Assembly (NCBI RefSeq): GCF_024623725.1
Contig: NZ_JANKHG010000001.1
Span: forward strand, 1 to 64,000
Source of the DNA: Limnobacter parvus
Lineage (GTDB): Bacteria > Pseudomonadota > Gammaproteobacteria > Burkholderiales > Burkholderiaceae_B
Reading direction: 5' to 3'
DNA: 64,000 nucleotides
In this document: positions 54,601 through 61,371 of the stretch, one piece after another
How positions within the stretch are numbered: the stretch's first letter is position 1
Layout: each line of letters begins with the position of its first letter
Notes under the pieces: generated by a model
Database searches by the model: none
What the model saw: only the letters and a program-made list of their open reading frames with translations
What the model was told of the DNA's origin: nothing
Program-made: the position numbers and the translations under genes

Positions 54601-57600
54601 TAGCCAGTTGCAACGTTACGGAAACCTGTGGTGTTGCTGAACAACGCAGCATCACCCGTGGCGATGTTGCTGTAGCCTGTGGAGTTGCGAAACAAAGCAC
54701 TATTGCCCGTGGCAATGTTGCCGGAACCCGTGGTGTTGTAATACAACGCACTGTCACCCATGGCAACGTTGTTGACGCCCGTGGTGTTGTAATACAACGC
54801 ACTATTGCCCGTGGCCGTGTTCTGGCGACCCGTGGTGTTGCTGTACAACGATTGATATCCACTGGCCGTATTGTGATAACCCGTTGTATTGGCAGCCAAG
54901 GCTTGTATGCCCAAAGCGGTGTTGCCACCGAAACCAGTTTGCGCAAGCGGCATGGCACCCGTGCCCACAATCATGTTGGGGTTGGTTACACCACCTGCGC
55001 TGGTTGACACATCCAGCCGCTGAACAGCCAGTGAATTCATGGTGACCGCACCACTGAAGGTGGCGTTGGTGCCGCGTAAATCGCCATTCAAATTGGTTAC
55101 GCCGTTCACGTATAGCTTGGTGTTTGCAAAGGTGTCGTTGCGTGTATCTGTGCCAATTACAATTTGATCAAGCGCGCTGTTTCGGCCAAGTGCGATTGTG
55201 TTGCTGGTGGCTACCCGCGCGTCGGAACCAATGATGGTGGCGTAACTGAGGTTGCCGGAAACAACATCGGCATTCGCACCCAAAGCAGAGTTGTTAAAAC
55301 CAGTGGTGTTAACCAAAAGTGCGTTGTAACCTACCACGCTGTTGTTGTAACCGCTGGTGGTGCCGCTTAGGCTGTAAGTGCCAAGAGTCGTATTCTGATA
55401 ACCAGTAGTCAAAAAATTAGAAGAACTAGCACCTATAGTAATATTGCGGCTGCCACTACCACCGTTATACATGGCGTAATCGCCCAGGGCAATGTTGTCG
55501 TCGCCCGTGGCAGAACTGCCAAACATGGCCAGGTTACCAATTGCGAGGTTGGAAACGCCTAGATTGGTAGCACCACTAAATGCCCGGTAACCAATGGCGA
55601 TATTGTAATAACTGTCGGTCGCATTCAGCAGAGCGCTTGAGCCAACTGCAATGTTGTAGTAGCTATCAGTAATTGAACTTAATGTATCACGCCCTATCGC
55701 AACGTTTCGTTCACCGGTGGTGTTGGAATCCAGCGCAAATGCGCCCAGCGCCACGTTGCCAACACCTGTTGTGTTGGCAGCCAAAGCCTGGTAACCACTG
55801 GCTGTGTTATACCTGCCCGATGTGTTTGCAGCCAATGCACTGATACCCAAAGCGGTGTTGCCACCTAAACCAGTTTGCGCAAGCGGCATGGCACCCGTGC
55901 CCACGATCATGTTGGGGTTGGTTACACCACCCGCGCTGGTTGACACATCCAGCCGCTGAACAGCCAGTGAATTCATGGTGACCGCACCGCTGAAGGTGGC
56001 ATTTGTTCCGTACAAAGTACCGTTCAAGCGAGTGTCGCCATTCACATACAGCTTGGTGTTGGCGGTGGTGTCGTTGCGGGTGTCGGTACCAATTACGACT
56101 TGATCAAGGTTGCTGTTGCGGCCAAGCGCGATTGTGTTGCTGGTGGCAACGCGGCTACCCGCGCCAATTGCGGTGGCGTAGCCCAGTGCAGCACTGGTTG
56201 CATCGGCATCGAACCCCAGAAACAGATTGTTGCTGCCGGTGGTATTGGTTTGGCCCGCACTGTGACCCAGTGCAGTGTTTTGAACACCTGTTGTTGTGTC
56301 ACCTAGCGCAGCGAAACCCGTTGCGGTGTTCAAGTAACCCGTTGTATTGCTGTACAGCGCGGCGTGACCAATGGCTGTGTTGTGGTCGCCTGAAGTATTG
56401 TTGTATAGCGAGTTAGTTCCCAGTGCCGAGTTGTAAAAACCGTTGGTGTTTACCTGCAATGCTGCACTGCCCACGGCCACGTTGTATGCACCTGTGGTGT
56501 TGGCAGCCATTGCGTTAACACCCAAGGCGGTGTTGGCACCAAAACCACTTTGCGCGCCCACCATGGCACCCGTGCCAACAATCATGTTGCGGTAAGTTAC
56601 ACCACCAGCTGATGTTGAAACATTGATACGGTCCGCAGTTACAGCACCCGTAAACGTAGCCGACGTGCCGCTAAACGTATTGGCTGCAAAATCACCGACA
56701 ATGGCCAGGTTGCCGCTAATACCCACATCGCCAGTAACCTGCAACCGCTTGTTCTGCAAAATGCCGCTAGTGGCTGTGCCGGTAGCGCCGATTACGGTGA
56801 AGTCGCCAACACGGCCAAGGGCAATGGTATTGCTGGTGGAAACACGGCTATCCGCACCAATGGCTGTGGCATAGCCCAATGCGCCTGTTGTCGCATCGGC
56901 GTAGATACCAATGAAACTGTTGTTGCTGCCCGTGGTGTTTGAAGTGCCAGCAAAACGACCTACGGCTGTGTTGTTGGTGCCAGTGGTGTTGACAGGCAAA
57001 GCGTTTTGACCGAATGCTGAATTGTTGCTGCCCGTGGTGTTAAAGTTCAAGGCATTGCGGCCAAGCGCGGTATTGAAAGAGCCAGTGGTGTTGCGCGTCA
57101 GCGCTGCGCGCCCCAGTGCGGTGTTTTCCGAACCTGTGGTATTGTCCTGCAAAGCCAAGATACCCACGGCTGTATTAGCCCCAGCGCCACTTTGCACACC
57201 AACCATGGCATCTGTGCCAATAATCATGTTGGGTAAGGTAACGCCTGTAGGGTCAGCAACATTCAAGCGCAACGTAGTGAGTGAACCGACATTCACAGCC
57301 CCGGTGAATGTCGCTGCGGTGCCCATTAAATCGCCGTTCAGCATCATGCCGCCAAACGTGGGTGTGCTGGTAACGCCAATGGCTTGGGGCAGGCTTAGCA
57401 CCACGTCGCCGTTGTTGGCACTGGCCACAATTTGGTCGGCTGTGCCGGTAATGCTAAGCACTCCGGCGTTGCCAATGGTAATGGCACCCGCGTCGTTCAA
57501 CACGGAAATGCCTGCACCTGCGGTCAGCGTGCCCAGGGTAAAGCCACTGCCGTTGCCAATCAGCAAAGTGCCGTTGGCCGCGGCTGCGCCGTTTACACCT

Positions 57601-58547
57601 GTGCCGCCAAATTCAGGGCTAATAACGCCTGAACTGAAATTGGCTGCATTCAAATCAGTTAAGCCTGCGCCGTTGCCGGTGAAGGTGGCAGCAGCCACAT
57701 CGCCGGTAAACACGGCGCTTGCACCGCTAACCGCGCCTGTTACTGCCACGGTAGTGGCTTGAAAATCGGCCACTGTAACGGTGCCGCCGGTGTAGCTAAT
57801 GGCGCCTGTGCCATTCACTGCGGAATTGTCGCTAAACGGGCTGGCTTGTACGCCTGTCCATACGCCATTCACGTAGCTGTACAGTTTGTTGGTGTCTAGC
57901 ACCAAGCGAATGTCGCCTTCTTCACCCGGGGTGGTCAGCAAATCAGCTTCGGTGCCCACTGCGGTTTTGTACTGCTTGCTTGAAACCTGAATGGGTGCGG
58001 TTACCTGCACATGGTCGTCGCCCACACCCACGCCATTTTGCAAAATGTAGGCGCAGGTGGTTTGCATGGCACCGTTTAACCCTGGCGACACAACGGCATA
58101 CACCAAGGGGTTACCAACACCCTGCCCTGCATTGTAGTCTGCACTGGTTACTGCAGATTCATTGTCCCAGGCGCAATAACCCAGTGGCCTGCCTGCGCCA
58201 TCGCGTTGGGGCAAGTTCACATTGTTGGGCACTGAACCCATGTCGGCAGGAAAACCCGTGGGGCGTGGGCCCATGGCCGGGCCACGTTGCTGGCCACCCA
58301 CATCGGCAACATAACCCTGCATGCCCAGTGAAACTTGCGTCACCGTGTTTTTAAGCGTGAACTGGCGCACCAACTGGGTGGCGGTGAACGCGGCGGCTGA
58401 ATCGCTGCTGCGGCTTGATGCGGGTTGCGAGATCGACAACGCCAGGCTTAAGCCCACCACATAGGGCAAGGCGTGCCGCACGGCGGTAACCAGGGGGCGT
58501 TCATGAAAACTGCCGGTGTGCTGTGAATGTTGTGTGTTCTTTTTCAT
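45603..58547 (-). CDS. giant head-repeat fibre protein with S74 tail-fibre chaperone domain
   Basis: About 4,314 residues from ATG 58547 (AGAGG upstream; a GTG one codon earlier is possible). A signal peptide covers about residues 1-45. Next is a unique N-terminal domain with a few Cys to ~residue 430, then ~3,450 residues of 'NTALGxxALxxNTTGxxN' head-type repeats in 13 modules. Each module ends in a segment like ATSNTIALGR followed by TKLYVNG. From ~3,970, SSDRRLKTNV and RRIGVIAQELQPLFPEAV form a peptidase S74 intramolecular chaperone (Ser at 3,976), as in phage tail fibres. A further ~235 coiled and beta-rich residues follow. The minor-pilin stop overlaps its ribosome-binding site. Confidence 0.85.
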   Translation of the reverse strand: MKKNTQHSQHTGSFHERPLVTAVRHALPYVVGLSLALSISQPASSRSSDSAAAFTATQLVRQFTLKNTVTQVSLGMQGYVADVGGQQRGPAMGPRPTGFPADMGSVPNNVNLPQRDGAGRPLGYCAWDNESAVTSADYNAGQGVGNPLVYAVVSPGLNGAMQTTCAYILQNGVGVGDDHVQVTAPIQVSSKQYKTAVGTEADLLTTPGEEGDIRLVLDTNKLYSYVNGVWTGVQASPFSDNSAVNGTGAISYTGGTVTVADFQATTVAVTGAVSGASAVFTGDVAAATFTGNGAGLTDLNAANFSSGVISPEFGGTGVNGAAAANGTLLIGNGSGFTLGTLTAGAGISVLNDAGAITIGNAGVLSITGTADQIVASANNGDVVLSLPQAIGVTSTPTFGGMMLNGDLMGTAATFTGAVNVGSLTTLRLNVADPTGVTLPNMIIGTDAMVGVQSGAGANTAVGILALQDNTTGSENTALGRAALTRNTTGSFNTALGRNALNFNTTGSNNSAFGQNALPVNTTGTNNTAVGRFAGTSNTTGSNNSFIGIYADATTGALGYATAIGADSRVSTSNTIALGRVGDFTVIGATGTATSGILQNKRLQVTGDVGISGNLAIVGDFAANTFSGTSATFTGAVTADRINVSTSAGGVTYRNMIVGTGAMVGAQSGFGANTALGVNAMAANTTGAYNVAVGSAALQVNTNGFYNSALGTNSLYNNTSGDHNTAIGHAALYSNTTGYLNTATGFAALGDTTTGVQNTALGHSAGQTNTTGSNNLFLGFDADATSAALGYATAIGAGSRVATSNTIALGRNSNLDQVVIGTDTRNDTTANTKLYVNGDTRLNGTLYGTNATFSGAVTMNSLAVQRLDVSTSAGGVTNPNMIVGTGAMPLAQTGLGGNTALGISALAANTSGRYNTASGYQALAANTTGVGNVALGAFALDSNTTGERNVAIGRDTLSSITDSYYNIAVGSSALLNATDSYYNIAIGYRAFSGATNLGVSNLAIGNLAMFGSSATGDDNIALGDYAMYNGGSGSRNITIGASSSNFLTTGYQNTTLGTYSLSGTTSGYNNSVVGYNALLVNTTGFNNSALGANADVVSGNLSYATIIGSDARVATSNTIALGRNSALDQIVIGTDTRNDTFANTKLYVNGVTNLNGDLRGTNATFSGAVTMNSLAVQRLDVSTSAGGVTNPNMIVGTGAMPLAQTGFGGNTALGIQALAANTTGYHNTASGYQSLYSNTTGRQNTATGNSALYYNTTGVNNVAMGDSALYYNTTGSGNIATGNSALFRNSTGYSNIATGDAALFSNTTGFRNVATGYEASHDNTTGYNNTVVGYESYYSNTTGFNNTGLGYQTGNTNTTGSNNTFIGYDADATSAALTYATAIGATSRVATSNTIALGRNSNLDQIVIGTDTRNDTYAGTKLYVNGISNFNGAMYGTTATFSGAVTVGSLAAARLDVSTSAGGVTNPNMIVGTGAMPLAQSGSGRNTALGINTLASNTSGNSNTASGYGALAANTTGSSNTASGYNALDANTTGQQNTALGTSALGANITGWGNVALGRATLTGATDSFYNIAIGSLVMTSSTVGNYNIAMGWESMLFSGNGATDNVSIGALNMYSGDGSSNSLVGNYAMVNADLAYQNSGIGTDVLTGTRNGYNNSAVGYSALSNNLDGFNNSALGANADVVSGNLSYATIIGSDARVATSNTIALGRNSNVDQVVIGTDTRNNTTANTKLYVNGDTRLNGMLYGTNATFSGAVTMNSLAVQRLDVSTSAGGVSEPNMIAGAGAMPLAQSGFGANTALGINALAANISGGSNTANGIYSLYSNTTGNTNTASGSNSMYSNTTGDGNTATGYSSLYYNTTGRGNTASGWGSLSGNTTGNDNTALGRLTGTSNTTGSNNTFIGYYADATSGALTYAAAIGAQSTVATSNTIALGRNSNIDQVVIGTDTRNNTTANTKLYVNGDTRLNGTLYGTNATFSGAVTMNSLAVQRLDVSTSAGGVTMPNMIVGTGAMPLAQSGFGGNTAVGIGALAANTDSFYNTASGYRALYSNTTGDENTASGYRALYSNTTGRYNVANGSNALYYNTTGFDNMASGSYALFRNTTGYYNVASGNYSLSDNTTGYNNVASGTEALVVNTTGFDNTALGTRAGATNTTGSNNTFIGRDANATSAALTYATAFGSGSRVASSNTIALGRNSNLDQIVIGTATRNDTTANTKLYVNGDTRLNGMLYGTTADFSGAVTVGSLAAARLNVTTSVGVTTANMIVGTGAMVGVQSGAGGNTALGLSALAVNTTGSLNTATGYQALAANTTGGSNMAIGFGALRTNTSGSQNTASGYRSLYSNTTGYYNMASGWDALYSNTTGYSNTASGSGALYFNTTGINNTALGKDAGDSNATGSNNTFLGFDANAASGALTYASAIGAASRVATSNTIALGRNSNVDQIVIGTNTRNDTTANTKLYVNGDTRLNGTLYGTNAVFTGAVSMGAFAVERLDIATSAGGVLNDNVIIGMGAMVGAQSGTGGNTAVGMGSLASNTNGFYNTATGNFSLFSNTTGYKNTVAGDGVMYNNTTGYSNTAMGDAALLFNTVGYQNTAIGDAAMYANVSGNRNAVNGAGALSANTTGSNNIAFGYNSGNANTTGSNNTFLGNEANSTSGALTYATAIGSNSLVATSNTIALGRNSNVDQVVIGTNTRNNTTANTKLYVNGDTRLNGTLYGTTAVFTGAVSMGSFAVERLNISTSAGGVTDPNLIIGTGAMAGAQSGLGANTALGISALAANTTGYDNTATGNRTLFSNTTGSNNTATGAAAMYYNTSGGSNSAYGASALMRNTTGQQNTAIGNQSMGNNTIGNWNTAIGSQSLFSNTSGTGNAATSYGALNDNTTGSDNSASGSWALSSNTTGNDNTAFGNSSGGTNTTGSNNTFLGYYADATTGALTYATAIGSNSLVATSNTIALGRNSNADQVVIGTNTRNNTYANTKLYVNGISNFNGALYGTTANFSGAVTMGSLSLQRLDLSATAGVTNPNMIIGSGAMAGVQSGYGDNTAVGSQALAANTTGGANVATGGNALRSNTSGFENTANGYFAAVSNTTGSFNVAIGAYALYDNTTGSRNVATGFNALSNNVSGDGNVAYGREALFANTIGSDNAAFGRLSGNTITTGSNNSFFGYDADATSGALTYATAIGASSTVATSNTIALGRNSTVDQIVIGTATRNNTYANTKLYVNGISNFNGALYANTLFANGVEVKALTKPNIDAALTFASQSTVTAAPNLALGTNALGGTFKSGGNVAIGDGVLSQLDGTNPNQGERNTGVGRRALYANTTGYSNTALGFDALYSNTNAIQNVAVGTYAMDSNTTGSYNTAVGYRALEANINGYDNTAVGWGAMGDNTTGFDNTAVGDGVMGENTTGSGNVAIGEQAMMNNTTGSNNTALGAYTQYMSGNLQFATAIGSFSSVNTSNTVVLGRTTDTTVIGATGTNGRGSKLQVTGTIEANLPADGTALALVRDVYAPGGYVDITGAGYPGYTNSAPATIRFLDDNTQSSHIAFRTKNTGNLNNADAERMRLTSGGNLLLASASDDGSGNRLQVTGNAGVTGNVVLNTSGTGTTINSRIQFGAANEGSDPIFMGRINPSDNNSILQMTLGDDPGSAYGSNGDRFQIATTNNSVRHHFDSDGTAYHAGALNVPRINVSTSAGGVSIPNMIVGTGAMPGAQSGTGANTVLGIEALAANTTGSANTASGRRALFSNISGNNNSASGNQSLFFNTTGSGNTASGGLSMYFNTTGYSNTANGNVSLYTNTTGYENTAIGGGALFFNSTGFRNTALGDDAGTINTTGSNNTFIGYAADAIGAALTYATVIGADARVATSNTMVLGRSDGNHQVVIGGNSRNDDSPGNKLYVQGNIISHANQVVTGSTINSQGAYLQWNRDGGTGATYLINQKGLGPGGFSFGESTGANAYTQNMALTAGGNLSVVGSMTATAFNVSSDRRLKTNVSQLDTGNVLDKLEMLRTYSYDYIANRDLGRRIGVIAQELQPLFPEAVAVRSDGFMAVDYNALGAMAAVGVGQLSSKFKILDNRVTEQGTLITALDEKVSGVDIRVASLETWKTEAVGRMDGFQMAIDSNVKKIAENALAIQSNTTDIKRLDDVLVQLDGTVKGNTDSINSINTRWGNTFSASEDGSLLTVLATELKVSNFTAQKVRSNSVYTQRLEAEMAAIRELDVDSLKANTAVANSVQAKQVNTGAAQVYAGVGAPAFLFAAPSDGHYTVNTSAMDGSYATATVIVNAGQAKVVTIASEGIELMAVGNTVKANAAGKSIKASWIKTG
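46880..57260 (-). repeat. 13 degenerate tandem modules of the giant fibre gene
   Basis: The TSNT(I/V/M)xLGR codons recur at about 46953, 48174, 48971, 49695, 50521, 51248, 51971, 52748, 53421, 54353, 55181, 56115 and 56812, so modules are roughly 670-930 bp, with the distal one about 1.2 kb. Some stretches are nearly identical between distant modules (for example 52564-52700 and 55933-56069). Each module contains several short 'NTTGxxN' units, giving a dense low-complexity DNA pattern. Confidence 0.9.
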
Positions 58548-58555
58548 CACGACCT

Positions 58556-59098
58556 CTAGTTCAACACGATGAACACAAGTTCATCGCCGTCCAGCGCTGC
58601 GGTGCTGGGGTATTGCCGTAGCAGGCGATTGCGGGTGGCTTCTGCACCCCCCGCAACACGCGGGTTTAAACGCAATCGAATTCCATTTAATTCAGTGTGT
58701 TCGTATATCCATTCTTCAAATTCTGGGGGGCTGGCTGGCAGGGGTATTCCGTCCGACATGGTGGCCAGCGAACGCGAGCCCAGGGGCGCACCCGGGCACT
58801 CTACGTTTGAAATCAAATCCCGATTGCCCACACCTGCGGGCGCCGGGTAAGCATGCCGAGTATTGAATTGCAGGTGGTCGCCGTCTGGGTAAATGGCTGC
58901 GCACAACAACACTTTGCCGCGTATTACTTCAAGCTGGCTGGCCACGTCTTCAACGGTTTGCTGCACAACCCGGCCCTGCTGGTTGCTCATGTTCAAACGA
59001 CCGTACGCCACGCCGACAATCGCCAACAGACCAATTCCGTACAATATGTACGAAGCGATAAAGCCCGATTGTCGTTTTGCGCGTTGCAAGGTGTTCAT
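58556..59098 (-). CDS. prepilin-like protein (minor pilin candidate)
   Basis: 180 residues. A type IV prepilin-like N-terminus, KRQSG|FIASYILYGIGLLAIVGVAY, has the Gly-Phe cleavage context and a hydrophobic helix. The usual Glu at mature position 5 is absent (Tyr). The C-terminal domain has two well-separated Cys (LLCAAIYP and NVECPGAP), possibly a disulfide. Its TAG stop is part of the giant gene's ribosome-binding region, so the two are translationally coupled. This suggests it works with the fibre protein, perhaps as a tip or priming subunit. Confidence 0.72.
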   Translation of the reverse strand: MNTLQRAKRQSGFIASYILYGIGLLAIVGVAYGRLNMSNQQGRVVQQTVEDVASQLEVIRGKVLLCAAIYPDGDHLQFNTRHAYPAPAGVGNRDLISNVECPGAPLGSRSLATMSDGIPLPASPPEFEEWIYEHTELNGIRLRLNPRVAGGAEATRNRLLRQYPSTAALDGDELVFIVLN

Positions 59099-59197
59099 TT
59101 ATTTCTGGTCCAGTTCCATTCACGGATTACGCCATACATCGATTTAACGGCTTTTCTTGGGTGTGGCAGTATCCCTACATCAGGTTAAGCAGGGCAT

Positions 59198-59236
59198 AGA
59201 AAAACCCCGGCCTGCCTAGTGGGTGTGCCGGGGTTA
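59198..59236 (-). terminator. Rho-independent terminator after the pilin-like gene
   Basis: AACCCCGGC (59203-59211) pairs with GCCGGGGTT (59227-59235), a 9-bp stem with a 15-nt loop. On the minus strand it runs into TTTTTCTATG. It lies 35 nt beyond the stop at 59271 and separates the pilin-like gene from the minor pilin and fibre genes. Confidence 0.8.
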
Positions 59237-59270
59237 AGTGGAATTTAAGTGCTGCGGAATTAACTGCCGC

Positions 59271-59960
59271 TTAGTTTTCTTGAACAGCTTTGAAGTAAAC
59301 GTAGCTTGCGTCGCTGGTTTCAACACAACCTTCAGGCCAGCCTGCCGCATCGCCTGCGGTTCCAAGTCCGCCATCCGCATCGGTGGTCCAGGCTGTCAGG
59401 GCAGCAGTGCCAACCGGAATGTTCGCTGTGCCATACAGCAGTGTGTTGACGCGGCCACATACATCTTGACGCAAACCAGGCAACACCACCATTGGATCAA
59501 CCCCAGGGCCGCCCAAACCATCGCCGGGTGTGGCTCGGTTAATGTACCAATGGCCAGCAGCAAGTGGGTTGGTTCCCAAGGTTTGAATGACAGTGGCAGG
59601 GCCAGCTACGAATGCTGAAGTGGGCATGATTTGCGGGGAAGCGTAGCGCGCTGCGGGATCAAACAAACCAACCTGTGTAGTGCCAGTGAAGTCCATGGTG
59701 TCTTCAACTGCTGAAGAACCGAAGTCGCTTGAATAACGCGCCACGCCGTCGCGCAGGTCGCTGGCCTGTTTCAAAATAACCGAGGCATTGACTTTGGCCT
59801 GTTCCACGTCGGTTTGCGAGGTGGGGCTGCGGTTGGCCAGCGCAAAGCCGCCCAGCACTGCAGTCATCAACGCGATACCAAACAACAGCGCCGCTTGTAT
59901 GAAGCCCGATTGGGCTGATTGTTTGACCAACAATGGTCTGGTTTGTCGTATTACTTGCAT
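59271..59960 (-). CDS. prepilin-like protein (major pilin candidate)
   Basis: 229 residues. The N-terminus KQSAQSG|FIQAALLFGIALMTAVLGGFAL is prepilin-like, with a hydrophobic helix, but mature position 5 is Ala rather than Glu. A Cys pair near the C-terminus (QDVCGRVN and PEGCVETS) could be the pilin D-loop disulfide. It is followed at once by a strong terminator, the usual arrangement for an abundant major pilin. Same strand as the GspE/GspF-like genes upstream. Confidence 0.75.
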   Translation of the reverse strand: MQVIRQTRPLLVKQSAQSGFIQAALLFGIALMTAVLGGFALANRSPTSQTDVEQAKVNASVILKQASDLRDGVARYSSDFGSSAVEDTMDFTGTTQVGLFDPAARYASPQIMPTSAFVAGPATVIQTLGTNPLAAGHWYINRATPGDGLGGPGVDPMVVLPGLRQDVCGRVNTLLYGTANIPVGTAALTAWTTDADGGLGTAGDAAGWPEGCVETSDASYVYFKAVQEN

Positions 59961-60008
59961 GACTTTCTCCTCGGCACTTCCAATAAGTGTGTTATTTCGT
60001 CGCTTTGA

Positions 60009-60893
60009 TTAACCAAGTTCTACTTTGGCTTTTCTTCGGGCTTGTTCCAGTTCTTCATTAAACTTCTGCATCGCAAGGGCTTGAACAATGTCTTGTTTCA
60101 AGTCTTCCATCTTGGGCTTGTCAATCTTTTTGCTGTCCTCGATTTTCAGAATCAGCAAGCCATTGCGCAGTTGCAAGACTTCGCTGTACTCGCCTTTCTT
60201 CATCTTGGACACCACGCGCCCCAAGTTGTAAGGCAAGGCAGACGCTGCAGCAAAACCATCGCCTTGTTCAATCAGTGGCTTTAGCTGTTCTTCAGCGTCT
60301 TTGTCGCCTTTCTTGAGGCTGGCCAGTGTTTTTTGCACGTCGTTGGCGTCGACACTCAAGTAGTAGCTGACTTTCCATAGCTGGAAGTTTTGATCAAGCA
60401 CATTGGCGTCGTAGTAGGTTTTTACTTCTTCGTCACTTACACCTTTGCGAAGGTCTTCCATGCGGCGGGTGGTGTAAAGCGTTGAAAGTACTTCGCGCTC
60501 TGCGGCTTGCAGGGTTGCTTGCGCTTCTTCGGCGTACATTTTTCGACCCAACTCGGCGGCAATTACTTTGTTGATGTAGCGGTCAATCACGATGGCTTTG
60601 TCTACACCCGACTGCAGCAAACCGCCCACTTCCATTTCGGTCACTTTCATGCCGTCGATGCTGGCCAGCACCACGTCACTGCCCTTGTTGGCGGCGTTTG
60701 CATTGGCCAGTGGTGAAACACCCGAGCTGCTTGATGCCGAATCACCGAACACGGTCATGCCCGCCCAGGCCACAAGGCCTACGAAGGCCAAGCCCGCACC
60801 GCCCATAATTAATTTTGTTCGGGTGTCAGTTTTCGCGGAAGAGGCTTCAACGGGTTGGGCAAACTCTTCATTCAGTGTGTTCATGTCATTCAT
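60009..60893 (-). CDS. membrane-anchored PpiC/SurA-like peptidyl-prolyl isomerase-type protein
   Basis: 294 residues. A cytoplasmic N-terminus, a transmembrane helix at about 28-48 (IMGGAGLAFVGLVAWAGMTVF), a Ser/Ala linker, then a SurA-like helical N domain (VVLASIDGMKVTEMEVGGLL) and a parvulin-like region around 165-260 containing YNLGRVVSKMKKGEYSEVLQL and GLLILKIEDSKKIDKP. Such proteins assist folding of exported subunits; here the likely clients are the pilins and the giant fibre. Its start overlaps the preceding gene by 8 nt. Catalytic competence of the short parvulin region is uncertain. Confidence 0.78.
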   Translation of the reverse strand: MNDMNTLNEEFAQPVEASSAKTDTRTKLIMGGAGLAFVGLVAWAGMTVFGDSASSSSGVSPLANANAANKGSDVVLASIDGMKVTEMEVGGLLQSGVDKAIVIDRYINKVIAAELGRKMYAEEAQATLQAAEREVLSTLYTTRRMEDLRKGVSDEEVKTYYDANVLDQNFQLWKVSYYLSVDANDVQKTLASLKKGDKDAEEQLKPLIEQGDGFAAASALPYNLGRVVSKMKKGEYSEVLQLRNGLLILKIEDSKKIDKPKMEDLKQDIVQALAMQKFNEELEQARRKAKVELG

Positions 60894-61371
60894 TTTCTTG
60901 ACCCCTTAATTTAACTTCTACCTTTTCGACGATTCCAGTGACCAAAGCAGTTGAAGCCTTGCCCGCACAACCTGCCAAACAAATTTCCTTGGCCTTCCAA
61001 ACCACGTCTTTCGATACACCCTGCACACTGTTGAGCACATACATGAACTCGGCGTACCTTGCAGGGTCTGTGATGTCGATGCGCAAGCCGTCTTTCTCTG
61101 CTGCTACCGTGACGTGAGGACTCAAGCGCCCCAACACGACCGAATAGTCTTCATAAACTTTTTTACCCACAGGCAATTTTTTCAAGGTGAAGGCAGGAAG
61201 CTCCATACTTTTCTTTTCCTTTTGTGTTTCAACCAGCAGGTCTTGCACAGAAAAAATAGCCAGCACCAGCATCAACACAGCGATCATCATCGTGAGAATC
61301 GGCGCCAGCCCGAGCATGCGGCTGACCTCGGTCATCAACATTGATGCATCTGTCTTGAAGTCGAGCCTCAT
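60886..61371 (-). CDS. pilus/secretion-associated membrane protein, hypothetical
   Basis: 161 residues with a transmembrane helix near 22-42 (LAPILTMMIAVLMLVLAIFS) and a periplasmic domain containing KKVYEDYSVVLGRLSPHVTV and a late Cys pair (EICLAGCAG). The single-helix-plus-domain layout recalls PilO/PilP/GspM-type assembly proteins, but I cannot name a family. It overlaps the upstream gene by 4 nt and the downstream PpiC-like gene by 8 nt, so it is firmly in the operon. Confidence 0.65.
   Translation of the reverse strand: MRLDFKTDASMLMTEVSRMLGLAPILTMMIAVLMLVLAIFSVQDLLVETQKEKKSMELPAFTLKKLPVGKKVYEDYSVVLGRLSPHVTVAAEKDGLRIDITDPARYAEFMYVLNSVQGVSKDVVWKAKEICLAGCAGKASTALVTGIVEKVEVKLRGQENE

Noticed and set aside
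46880-57260. Possible CRISPR-like or minisatellite array
   Set aside because: Repeats are in frame, degenerate and encode protein modules, with no constant short direct repeat and unique-spacer pattern.
57022-57762. 246-codon plus-strand frame and many similar ones in 46-58 kb
   Set aside because: They arise from the repeat codons of the giant fibre gene read on the other strand, and recur with each module.
45603-58547. Prophage tail-fibre gene interpretation
   Set aside because: No phage structural, integrase or lysis genes lie around it; neighbours are secretion and pilus genes and it has a signal peptide.
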